A stretch of 8,177 nt of DNA from JACPAB01 sp964366725 (GTDB taxonomy: Bacteria; Patescibacteriota; Minisyncoccia; 2-02-FULL-40-12; GWA2-44-9). This document shows positions 1 to 6,733 of the stretch, piece by piece. The notes under the pieces are model-generated. The model saw only the letters and a list, made by a program, of their open reading frames with translations, made no database searches and had not been told where the DNA came from. The stretch covers positions 1 through 8,177 of the forward strand of contig CAYIUL010000022.1 of NCBI GenBank assembly GCA_964366725.1, in the 5' to 3' direction. The first letter of the stretch is position 1; every line of letters starts with the position of its first letter. The translations under genes and the position numbers were made by a program.

Positions 1-288
1 TCCCAGTATGACCAGAACTCCCACCAACGCCCAAGTAAAAGACGTCTTTGCTTCTTCGAATTTGGTCTGATTGCCCTGGCTGGTCATGAATTTTACCCCG
101 TAGAAAACTATCATCACCACCATCAGCACCAAAGCAAAGCGCGTGAACCAGCAAGCCAAACCGGTGATGATACCGAAGACCCTCTGAATGGTCAGGTTAA
201 TTCCGGTATATTCCTGCGCCGCCGAAGCGGACAAACCAAATAAGGAAAGCGCGGCCGTCCAGTATATTGATGAGATTTTTTTAGTCAT
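1..288 (-). CDS. Small pilin-like two-helix membrane protein (VirB2/TrbC-like), 3' end outside window
   Basis: The first 96 residues are visible and the reading frame is still open at the window edge. The protein starts with MTKKISS and a hydrophobic signal peptide ending near Ala-Ser-Ala-Ala (about residue 24). Two hydrophobic helices follow (about 41-56 and 83-96 onward), joined by a short loop with Gln-Gly-Asn and several Lys/Glu residues. This is the architecture of type IV secretion pilins (VirB2/TrbC-like, the CPR 'T4SS pilin' type). The helix-loop-helix aligns by eye with segments of the two larger proteins encoded at 296-1924 and 2598-4775. It is the last visible gene of the operon, 7 nt after the preceding stop codon. 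An AGGA lies 13 nt before the ATG, too far to be a good Shine-Dalgarno, so coupling to the upstream gene is likely. Family assignment is by topology and motif. It could instead be a generic small membrane protein. Confidence 0.72.
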   Translation of the reverse strand, partial: MTKKISSIYWTAALSLFGLSASAAQEYTGINLTIQRVFGIITGLACWFTRFALVLMVVMIVFYGVKFMTSQGNQTKFEEAKTSFTWALVGVLVILG

Positions 289-295
289 TTTTGAT

Positions 296-1924
296 TTATG
301 TTCCTGAATATTCTACGCAATCCCCTCTTATTTCCGCGCCGACTGTGCGGCACGCCCTGGATTTACAATTTGGAGGACTGGATGTTTTGAGACAGGCCTC
401 GCCGTTCAAGTTCCCGTCCTTCCTCTGGCAAATTTGGTTGCATTTAAGCCCGCTTATACAATCGCTATCTCTTTGGCAGATATCGCCTATCCTGCCTCCG
501 GGAGCCGACGTTTGGAAGCATGTGCCTAATGTTTGACCGTCGATAGGTTGAATCGCATCACTGCTTTTATCGCAGGACAGGCCCACATCGCAATTAGCGC
601 CAGAATTACAAGGTTCGCCTACCCAGTTACCGGTTGCTCTCTGGCAAATCGAATCGTTACACTTCAAACCGGTCAAACAATCCCTGTCCCGGCTGCACTT
701 ATTTCCCACCGCTCCGACTGTGGTAGCCCCTCCGCATGAATTATTGCAGGTAGGTTCAGTAAAGGTGCCATTGGGGTCGGCTACACAATTCTTACTGCTG
801 TCACAAGAGTATTTCTGTGTTGATGTTGTGGGTGGTCCGCCAAGTTCCAAGATGCTCTGGATAAGGGTAACGAAACCGGAACCGATAAGAATTATCGCCA
901 ACCCTATCACGGCGTATTTTAGCACATCTTTGGCTTTTTGGATCGTGGTTGTGTTGCCCCGGGCGGTCAAGAAAAGCACTCCGGCGTAAATTATCATAAT
1001 GACCGCGATAGGAATCGCAAGATTGAAGAGCCATTGGGCGATGATCTTGACCAATCCGCCAAGGTCGGTGGCTCCGCCTTTCAAGGGATTAGGAATTTCG
1101 AACTTGAAAATCTTGGTCTCTCCGGGTTTACATGCCGGCTGACCGAGACCGCCACAAGTTCCGCCTCCACCGGATTGGCAAACACCTTCACTATTGCATG
1201 ATATCGGCTGGGATACAGCGACATCCTTACCCGCGCATATAATTGTACCCTGATATGTCTTGTTGTTCGCTTGACCCGACTGGCTGAAATCAAATTTATA
1301 ATTTGTCTTATCAAGAGCAAACTGACCATTTCTGACAAGCTTTATCGGATTGATTTCAACTACTCTCCAGAACGGGTCGGCGCCGCAAAAACTCTTCAAC
1401 TCTCCCGGCCTTGGAATGTCCACGCGGAAAGTGAAGTTCAGATTGCCCTGACTGGAGCTTACGTTAAAATTGCTGATTGTCGTTCCACCGTTGCCGCCTT
1501 GAGCAGGATATAAAAATATGGGATTTGATTTTGTGTAACCGCTCTGACTTTCAACAGATACGGTAAAATAAATGGTTCCGGGATTCTCGCCTCCGCCACT
1601 CTCCCATTCTTGGACCGTGAACGCATGGTCATAGTTAACAGTATTGGATGTTCCAGCAAATTTTTTTACTAAAGGACCGGCGATGCTGTCGTCACCAAAC
1701 GCATCGCTTTCAAAAACCTGAACACCAATATTTTTATTGGAACAGTCGGTCGGATTCTGAACCGTAATGACCGCCTGAATACTCTCTCCCACCTTAACCG
1801 TGTTTTTACTCCACTTGGCGCTGGTAATGGCACAAGTAGCCGCTTCTCCCGTTTGAACAGCCAAGAGAAAACTCGTCAAAAAAATAGCAGAAGCAAAAAA
1901 GATTTTAGTTCTAATGGATCTCAT
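296..1924 (-). CDS. Secreted protein with Ig-like N-terminal region, pilin-like two-helix module and Cys-rich C-terminal repeats
   Basis: 542 aa. I chose the ATG at 1924 because it forms an ATGA overlap with the upstream gene's stop and is followed at once by a signal peptide (residues 1-29, ending GEAA). A longer in-frame start at 2131 would lie inside the upstream gene and hide the signal peptide. Residues 30-140 look like a beta-rich Ig/CARDB-type domain (VKVGESIQAVITVQNPTDC). Residues 145-250 are probably a second beta domain with Cys. Residues 287-362 are the pilin-like module: helix 300-320, a positively charged loop with Arg-Gly-Asn and several Lys, and helix 336-358. A Cys motif follows at 374-397, then four Cys-rich repeats (407-538). 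The positive loop predicts both ends outside the cytoplasm. No enzyme signature is seen. The role is unknown; a surface structural or adhesive component of the pilin-like cluster is inferred. Confidence 0.8.
   Translation of the reverse strand: MRSIRTKIFFASAIFLTSFLLAVQTGEAATCAITSAKWSKNTVKVGESIQAVITVQNPTDCSNKNIGVQVFESDAFGDDSIAGPLVKKFAGTSNTVNYDHAFTVQEWESGGGENPGTIYFTVSVESQSGYTKSNPIFLYPAQGGNGGTTISNFNVSSSQGNLNFTFRVDIPRPGELKSFCGADPFWRVVEINPIKLVRNGQFALDKTNYKFDFSQSGQANNKTYQGTIICAGKDVAVSQPISCNSEGVCQSGGGGTCGGLGQPACKPGETKIFKFEIPNPLKGGATDLGGLVKIIAQWLFNLAIPIAVIMIIYAGVLFLTARGNTTTIQKAKDVLKYAVIGLAIILIGSGFVTLIQSILELGGPPTTSTQKYSCDSSKNCVADPNGTFTEPTCNNSCGGATTVGAVGNKCSRDRDCLTGLKCNDSICQRATGNWVGEPCNSGANCDVGLSCDKSSDAIQPIDGQTLGTCFQTSAPGGRIGDICQRDSDCISGLKCNQICQRKDGNLNGEACLKTSSPPNCKSRACRTVGAEIRGDCVEYSGT
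313..706 (-). repeat. Four Cys-rich repeats encoded at the 3' end of the 542-aa surface protein
   Basis: Protein residues 407-538 hold four units that begin Gly-x-x-Cys. The clearest two are GNKCSRDRDCLTGLKC and GDICQRDSDCISGLKC. A third (GEPCNSGANCDVGLSC) is followed by a longer loop, and the fourth (GEACLKTSSPPNC) is the most diverged. The shared pattern is Gly-x2-Cys-x4-5-Cys-x2-Gly-Leu-x-Cys followed by a fourth Cys. An even Cys count per unit suggests disulphide-stabilised mini-domains outside the cell. Similar 'dCxsGLxC' units occur in secreted proteins of many bacteria and in eukaryotic Dickkopf-like domains. No function follows from that resemblance. Confidence 0.75.
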
Positions 1925-2598
1925 TGAGTAATTGGCGGCACCGGAGGTGTCGGGAAGTTCGTCGGCGGGCTTTGTCTCGACTTCCACCATTTCCAACCGT
2001 ACCATCCGCCCAGACCAGCTCCAGCAATAATTAAAACATAAATTAGATTCATCAGCATCCCGCCTTGTCCACTGCCCATATTGTCGGTTGTGGGCGGTAG
2101 CGGCGTTACTCCCTTGCAGTCGGTCGGACAAGTGTTTTCGTCTTCTCCGTTATCGACATTGCAGACGCCATCGTCATTACAGAAAGAACTTTCTGAAACA
2201 AATACCGTCAGCAAGGCGTCGCCTTGATAATTGTAGAAAACGGCTTTCTCGCCGTCAGGCGCATAAGGCGCTTTCACCGATATTTTGCCTTTCAAAAATT
2301 TAGGGTCGCCCCGGCGAGGGTCAAACTGAAATGTCTCCGCCACCTGATTATTAAGATTTATTATCTCTCCCTTGAAAGGAAATTGGGTATTTACCGTCTC
2401 TGGAACAAACTCTTCAGGAACGACATCATATGTAAACTCAAAATCCCGGTCGGCAACAAGCTGGCCATTGTCGTAGTAGAGGTGGAAAATATAGACAAAA
2501 TTATTATCTCCTGGTTCATCGGCGAGAACTGAAATAGAAACAAGGAATAAGAAGCAAGGGAAAAGAAATATAAAAATTTTAAATTTTAAATTTTTCAT
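1921..2598 (-). CDS. Single-pass surface protein with Cys/Asp-rich motif and C-terminal membrane anchor
   Basis: 225 aa from the ATG at 2598, which shares its A with the upstream TGA stop (TGATG). An AGGA 5 nt before this ATG supports it over the in-frame TTG one codon earlier. Residues 1-26 are a strongly hydrophobic signal peptide (start MKNLKFK). Residues 27-138 form an extracytoplasmic, probably beta-rich domain I do not recognise. Residues 140-161 hold a compact motif, CNDDGVCNVDNGEDENTCP followed by TDC. It resembles the short Asp/Asn-rich Cys motifs (CGDGxC...GE...CPxDC) common in CPR and DPANN surface proteins and may bind a metal such as Ca2+. A Pro/Gly linker leads to a transmembrane helix (182-201), then a Trp/Lys-rich, Pro-rich tail (KWWKSRQSPP) predicted to be cytoplasmic. 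The four-gene overlap chain suggests it works with the neighbouring pilin-module proteins. Function unknown. Confidence 0.8.
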   Translation of the reverse strand: MKNLKFKIFIFLFPCFLFLVSISVLADEPGDNNFVYIFHLYYDNGQLVADRDFEFTYDVVPEEFVPETVNTQFPFKGEIINLNNQVAETFQFDPRRGDPKFLKGKISVKAPYAPDGEKAVFYNYQGDALLTVFVSESSFCNDDGVCNVDNGEDENTCPTDCKGVTPLPPTTDNMGSGQGGMLMNLIYVLIIAGAGLGGWYGWKWWKSRQSPPTNFPTPPVPPITQ

Positions 2599-4775
2599 CA
2601 AAATCCTGGGTTATTATAGCAGTATAGCACTTTTACGGCATAATCTCTGGTCTCATCGTAACTCGAAGGACGAATATCATTGCATACGGTATGTTGGGGA
2701 TTATCATAGAGACACTCCCATCTTTTGACCGGATCTCCGGCGCAACTTGTTTCACCCGCGCAATCACTGCTTTGCTGACATGCTCCGCTTCCGCCGTTGT
2801 ATCCGGCCGCAATATTCCTTGGCGTGCCGCCGCAGGAAGTTTGAGTCAGCGCCCGCATATATTCGGCGGCAATACAAATACTTAGTGTGGGGTTGTCTTT
2901 AAGCCATTGCGCAGTGATATTTTCCGAAACACCACAGCGATTTTTATATATATTAGCCGTTGATGCCTTTAACTGCATCAGGCCTTGAGCGTGGCCGCTG
3001 TCAGCTTGAGCGTTGCATGCTGACTCCTTTATCATTATTGCTTTCAAAAAGTTAGCTCCATTAGACATTCCCGTTCTCCCTGCATATTGATTGATGGCTG
3101 AAACATACTGGCTGCAAGCCGAAGCTCCACAAACCATGGTCTGGTTGTTATATGGCGTTCTATTACTTGCCTGACAAAGATTAACTCCAGTAAATTTACA
3201 TGTCACTCCTGCGGTCCCGCCCACCACAATGCTCAACTGCTTCGTCGCCGATTGTTGTGGTGTGGAGTTGTCTGTGACTCTGACGGTGAAGGTTGATGTG
3301 CCGGCAATTGTGGGCTTGCCGGAAATAGTTCCCGAACTGCTTAAGCCAAGGCCGGCAGGGAGATTACCGGATGATATGGACCAGTTGTAAGGTGACTTGC
3401 CGCCGGTGGCTGATAGTGTCTGCGAGTAGGGCTGGCCCTGTGTGGCTCCGGATAGAGAGGTGGTGGTAATCGTTAAATTCGCAATGGGTGTACCCGTTGT
3501 CTTGAATGTGTAATTAGACGATCTCGCGGTAAAACCTGTGATGGAAGAGATGGCTTGGTAATTGTAAGTTGTGCCGGGACTTAAACCGGTGATAGTAACG
3601 CTGTGGCTTATAACCCGACTGCTGTTCAAAGGAGTGGACGAACCATATGTTGTGGTTATACCGTATGTAACCTGTGAAGTTGACGGCTTGTCCGTTGTCC
3701 AGGTGATGATGGCACTCGTGTTGGTAATATTGCTCGATGCAACATTGGAGATAGCGACGCTGGCACCCGGAGCAACGACTTTGATGCTTAGTTGTTTGGT
3801 TGCTGATTTAACCGGAGAAGAAGAGTCCTGAACGCCAACTGTAAACGTAAAGTTTCCGAGTGTTGTCGGTTTGCCGAATATTTCTCCGGTCGAAGCGTTC
3901 ACAAAAAGCCCTGAAGGCAGCTGGGCACCGCCGGAAACGGACCAGTTGTAGGGTGTTTGGCCGCCGGTGGCGATAACAGTTTGAGAATAGGACTGATTTT
4001 GAGTGGCGTCGGATAGAGAAGAAGTGGGGATTGATAGAGTGGTGCCTGTACCGGTTTGGTTTACCGTGATACTGAACTGCTTCTCCACTGATTTAGGAGG
4101 CGACGAATTGTCGGTTGCTTTGACAGTGAAGGTTGAGGTACCGGCAGTGGTGGGAGTGCCGGTAATTTGTCCGTTGGCAGCATTAAAGCTCATACCCGCA
4201 GGGAGAGAACCGAGTTGAGTCCAGGCGTAGGGAGTTACGCCGCCTGAAACCTGGACGGTCTGATTGTATGGCTGATTGACGGTGCCATTCGGAAGATTGC
4301 CCGTCAAAATAATCAGCTGTCCTCCGGGAGGAGAAACCGGTGGTTTTTTAACCGTTTCTCGGCACTCAAATTGATACCAAGGAACGTTTGGGTTGGTGAT
4401 GCTCTCCTCGGCCAAACTTTTAATTATGGTGTTTGTTATCAGCCAGGAGGAGGAGAGTATCAGCACCCCCATGAAAGTATTCCAGAATATCGTCCGGCCT
4501 TGCGATATCCAGCCGGGATTAGCCCCGCCCATCAAAATGAGGAATCCTCCCCAAACAAACAATATGGCTGCAACTGGAGGCATAAGGCCGACCAATACGA
4601 AGTCAATTATATTTTTGAATAATTTAAAAAGGTCGCAGCGGGTGCATTCTGTGGGATTGGCCGATGTGCCGCATGGCACCAAAGGCCACCAGGAAGGGGC
4701 GGCCTGAACAAAAACAGGCAGTAAAATTCCAAGCGCTAAAATCCAAATTACAAATAAAAACGTGGTTTTTTTCAT
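2598..4775 (-). CDS. Pilin-like module fused to Ig-like/FN3 stalk and C-terminal SLT-type lytic transglycosylase
   Basis: 725 aa. Order of parts: signal peptide 1-25 (ends FVQA); pilin-like two-helix module about 50-120; Pro-rich linker 143-151; He_PIG-type Ig repeat 153-240; second Ig repeat 246-335; FN3-like domain 340-428 (TSAIITWTTDKPSTSQVTYG, GLSPGTTY); third Ig repeat 432-520; lytic transglycosylase (SLT/VirB1-type) domain about 550-725. The SLT motifs are visible: catalytic Glu584 in MIKESACN, GLMQ at 598-601, and AAGYNGG at 656-662. Family knowledge: SLT enzymes cleave the MurNAc-GlcNAc bond of peptidoglycan to form 1,6-anhydro products. The C-terminal domain has many extra Cys, suggesting disulphides. 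The ATG overlaps the previous stop (ATGA). The enzyme should face outside the membrane on a long stalk. VirB1-like transglycosylases open the wall for type IV secretion; here the activity is fused to a VirB2-like segment, so a similar role is inferred. Confidence 0.88.
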   Translation of the reverse strand: MKKTTFLFVIWILALGILLPVFVQAAPSWWPLVPCGTSANPTECTRCDLFKLFKNIIDFVLVGLMPPVAAILFVWGGFLILMGGANPGWISQGRTIFWNTFMGVLILSSSWLITNTIIKSLAEESITNPNVPWYQFECRETVKKPPVSPPGGQLIILTGNLPNGTVNQPYNQTVQVSGGVTPYAWTQLGSLPAGMSFNAANGQITGTPTTAGTSTFTVKATDNSSPPKSVEKQFSITVNQTGTGTTLSIPTSSLSDATQNQSYSQTVIATGGQTPYNWSVSGGAQLPSGLFVNASTGEIFGKPTTLGNFTFTVGVQDSSSPVKSATKQLSIKVVAPGASVAISNVASSNITNTSAIITWTTDKPSTSQVTYGITTTYGSSTPLNSSRVISHSVTITGLSPGTTYNYQAISSITGFTARSSNYTFKTTGTPIANLTITTTSLSGATQGQPYSQTLSATGGKSPYNWSISSGNLPAGLGLSSSGTISGKPTIAGTSTFTVRVTDNSTPQQSATKQLSIVVGGTAGVTCKFTGVNLCQASNRTPYNNQTMVCGASACSQYVSAINQYAGRTGMSNGANFLKAIMIKESACNAQADSGHAQGLMQLKASTANIYKNRCGVSENITAQWLKDNPTLSICIAAEYMRALTQTSCGGTPRNIAAGYNGGSGACQQSSDCAGETSCAGDPVKRWECLYDNPQHTVCNDIRPSSYDETRDYAVKVLYCYNNPGF
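2604..2607 (-). promoter_or_regulatory. Ribosome binding site deciding the start at 2598
   Basis: AGGA sits 5 nt upstream of the ATG at 2598, inside the last codons of the 725-aa gene. It favours this ATG over the in-frame TTG immediately before it. The TGATG junction would allow termination-reinitiation coupling. Confidence 0.5.
3216..4319 (-). repeat. Three diverged Ig-like (He_PIG) repeats, with an FN3-like unit inserted between the second and third
   Basis: The three copies lie at about 4056-4319, 3771-4040 and 3216-3482. Each encodes the same framework: a strand ending in QPYNQTV, QSYSQTV or QPYSQTL; GG..(T/S)PY.W; LP(A/S)G(L/M); (G/T)I.G.PT..G..TFTV; and a closing Gln-x-(F/L)-Ser-Ile strand. 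These are hallmarks of He_PIG-type domains in surface proteins. Similarity is still visible in the DNA, for example in the stretches encoding SQT...GG..PYNWS of copies 2 and 3. The interval 3492-3758 encodes a different, FN3-like fold. The repeats probably act as a spacer holding the transglycosylase away from the membrane. Confidence 0.8.
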
Positions 4776-6082
4776 CTCTGTATTCGGGACATCAGAACAT
4801 TTACCCTTGTTTCCGCGTTCTGGAGGGCTTCCCGGACACTGGCTCTCCCGAAATTGACGTCTTCGATCATGTCGGCAAAGATGGACTCAAGGGCCATGTT
4901 GTCTATCTGGAACCAGGAACGGGCGGACAGGGCCTGAATGGCAAATACTCCCAAGTCCAGATCGTTCCTTTGGAGTTCCACCAGATCCCGCCGCGCAGCC
5001 GGCCTTAAGGTGGCATTCAAATAATTCGAAGCCCCGTCTTTTGAAGTCAAGTGGAGTAAAAACTTCCAGGCGTTATCCGGAAATTGGGAACGGTTAGATA
5101 CCGTTACGGCCCAATAATTCGCGTATGTCTTGGCGTCGTTCGGGGAGATCTGGGGAATAGGAGCAACGCCGAAATTCAGCCGGGCGGCTTTCCCCTTTAA
5201 CACCGAGATCTGATGGGAGTAATTGAACATCATGGCGGTCCTGCCTTCGGTAAAAGCATCCACGGAATAGTGCTGGGCATCGTTCCAGGTATATGTTCTG
5301 ACAGAAGGATTGGCAAAATCGGTATAGTATTTCAGGGCGGTCTCTCCCACTGCCGTATTGTTTACCAATCTGGAAAAAGTCGCGCTTGAATTTTCCGCAT
5401 CCGTCATTTGAACACCGCTCTGGATCATCAGCGCGGCCAAAATATCGGTTGAGCGGTTGATATTTTTTGCCGTGCCTATGGCCGCAGCAGATTGGATAAT
5501 GTTTCCCCTGCCGTCAAGACGAGTTATCGCTTCGACATCGGAATTGAATTCTTCCCATGTCTGAGCGGGCCGGGTTATACCCGCGCTGTTCAAAGTGTCT
5601 TTGTTGTAATAAAGAGCGAGCGTGTCGACGTAGAGCGGCAGCGCGTAGATCCTGTTCGCGTAAACCAGGTCTTGGGCGGCAACGTCAACGAACTGGTCCT
5701 GAAAGTCCCTGATGGTCATTGACGGTTCTTTTCCGGGAAACTCTTCCGGCATCGGCGTTATTTTGTCGCCGTGTTTTGGCAGCCAACTGTTATGAAACAT
5801 GAAAATATCCGGCCCGGTTCCGGCGGCCAACGCGCTCAATAAAGACCTTTCGTAGTCCTCGAAGGAAAACTTGCGATATATTATTCTCACACTCGGATTC
5901 TGGGCCTGGAAGTCCCTGATGATGGGGTCATAAACGCCCCTGTCATCAAAAACGCCCCAAAACTGGAGAGTTGACTCCTGTATCGTCCCGCCGCCGATGT
6001 TCCTTAAAACGATAACGACCGTCAAAAAAACGACGAAAGCGATCCCGCCGGCCAAAATATAAAATAATCTGTTCGTGTTCAT
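4772..6082 (-). CDS. Membrane-anchored extracellular solute-binding protein (ABC sugar-binding, SBP family 1-like)
   Basis: 436 aa. An N-terminal hydrophobic segment (about 7-26) has no Cys lipobox and no clear cleavage site, so the protein is probably an uncleaved type II membrane protein with its binding domain outside. The rest matches MalE/UgpB-type extracellular solute-binding proteins: LQFWGVFDDRG near 39-49, AAGTGPDIFMF at 86-96, YALPLYVDTLALYYNKD at 146-162, FTEGRTAMMFNYS at 277-289, and NYWAVTVSN at 322-330. Length is normal for the family. These proteins usually capture oligosaccharides or glycerol-phosphate compounds and deliver them to an ABC permease; the ligand cannot be read from sequence. 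No permease or ATPase is encoded nearby. The gene lies 1 nt after the methyltransferase stop and overlaps the next start by 4 nt (ATGA), so it is in an operon with surface and pilin-like proteins. It may be a binding or adhesion component rather than a normal importer part. Confidence 0.9.
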   Translation of the reverse strand: MNTNRLFYILAGGIAFVVFLTVVIVLRNIGGGTIQESTLQFWGVFDDRGVYDPIIRDFQAQNPSVRIIYRKFSFEDYERSLLSALAAGTGPDIFMFHNSWLPKHGDKITPMPEEFPGKEPSMTIRDFQDQFVDVAAQDLVYANRIYALPLYVDTLALYYNKDTLNSAGITRPAQTWEEFNSDVEAITRLDGRGNIIQSAAAIGTAKNINRSTDILAALMIQSGVQMTDAENSSATFSRLVNNTAVGETALKYYTDFANPSVRTYTWNDAQHYSVDAFTEGRTAMMFNYSHQISVLKGKAARLNFGVAPIPQISPNDAKTYANYWAVTVSNRSQFPDNAWKFLLHLTSKDGASNYLNATLRPAARRDLVELQRNDLDLGVFAIQALSARSWFQIDNMALESIFADMIEDVNFGRASVREALQNAETRVNVLMSRIQR

Positions 6083-6083
6083 C

Positions 6084-6668
6084 TTATTCTTTCTTAAAAC
6101 TCACCCCATAGTGAAACTGTCCGGCGTCGATCGGTTTTTCAAAAACCAGACCCTCCCCCACGACAAGATTGCGCATGGCGACATCGTCGGTTCTTAATTC
6201 GTCCGGAGGGCCGAAACCCCCGGTTCCAAATTTCCAGTCAATAAGAACAAGACGGCCGCCACTTTTAAGAACTCTTTTGGCTTCCCGGATTATTTCGGAT
6301 TTTTTGTCGGATTGAAAAAGTATGTTGGCAAGAAGCACCATATCCTGGGAGTTGTCCGGAAGGCCGGAACTTCCGGCAACTTCCAGATTGGTCCTTATGG
6401 TTTCGATGTTTTGAACTCCCGCAGCCCTGGCCTTGACCCTGACATTGTCCAGAGCGGTCTCCTGAATGTCCAGGGCATAGATCTTGCCGCCTTCGCCGGC
6501 CATCCGCCCAAGAATTATCGTGAAATAACCGGCTCCGGACCCAAAGTCGGCAATCGACATACCTTCCGTAACTCCGAATTCACCCGCTATTTTTTCGGGG
6601 TGCATAAAACCTCCGCTTCCAACCGGAACGGAATTCAAACCCGGCCCTGTAGGCACAGTCGCTAACAT
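6084..6668 (-). CDS. Class I SAM-dependent methyltransferase (UbiE/Methyltransf_31-like)
   Basis: 194 aa, soluble. The Rossmann-type SAM-binding core is clear: motif I IADFGSGAGYF (39-49), acidic ribose-binding Asp67 in YALDIQ, motif IV region around Asp109 with VLLANILFQ, and LKSGGRLVLIDW (134-145). Family knowledge: small proteins of this type transfer a methyl group from S-adenosylmethionine to small molecules, quinone precursors, metalloids or proteins. The substrate is unknown here. It is the first gene of the operon and the only one whose product appears cytoplasmic. Start choice is uncertain. The ATG at 6668 sits 6 nt after an extended -10 element and would be leaderless. An internal ATG at 6605 (Met22) has GGAGG 4 nt upstream and would still leave the whole core. 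I keep the longer form because residues 17-25 (GSGGFMHPE) look like part of the fold's conserved lead-in. Confidence 0.88.
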   Translation of the reverse strand: MLATVPTGPGLNSVPVGSGGFMHPEKIAGEFGVTEGMSIADFGSGAGYFTIILGRMAGEGGKIYALDIQETALDNVRVKARAAGVQNIETIRTNLEVAGSSGLPDNSQDMVLLANILFQSDKKSEIIREAKRVLKSGGRLVLIDWKFGTGGFGPPDELRTDDVAMRNLVVGEGLVFEKPIDAGQFHYGVSFKKE

Positions 6669-6674
6669 AGTTAA

Positions 6675-6683
6675 ATTTTACCA
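6675..6683 (-). promoter_or_regulatory. Candidate extended -10 promoter for the operon (leaderless start)
   Basis: The minus strand reads TGGTAAAAT, an extended -10 (TGn plus a five-of-six match to TATAAT). Six bases separate it from the ATG at 6668, so the predicted transcription start falls on or next to the A of the start codon. I see no good -35 at 16-18 nt and no Shine-Dalgarno before this ATG. Confidence 0.4.
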
Positions 6684-6733
6684 CGCAAACACCGAGAAGT
6701 TATCTACACTTACTAGAAAGATGAGACGAAACC

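Noticed and set aside
1925..2131. A 69-codon in-frame extension upstream of the 542-aa gene
   Set aside because: It lies entirely within the upstream gene, reads as low-quality sequence in that frame, and would bury an obvious signal peptide. The ATGA overlap at 1924 is the natural start.
2599..2601. TTG start one codon before the ATG of the 225-aa protein
   Set aside because: The next codon is ATG, with AGGA at a good distance and a TGATG junction. TTG adds only one residue.
3216..4319. Repeated DNA in the 725-aa gene as a CRISPR-like or mobile repeat
   Set aside because: The repeats are about 270 bp, diverged, in frame, and encode Ig-like domains.
4371..5008. Plus-strand open frames across the operon (also near 291-989 and 7577-8161)
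   Set aside because: They are opposite well-supported minus-strand genes, lack ribosome binding sites I can see, and encode no recognisable motif.
4772..6082. Solute-binding protein as a lipoprotein
   Set aside because: No Cys follows the N-terminal hydrophobic segment, so there is no lipobox.
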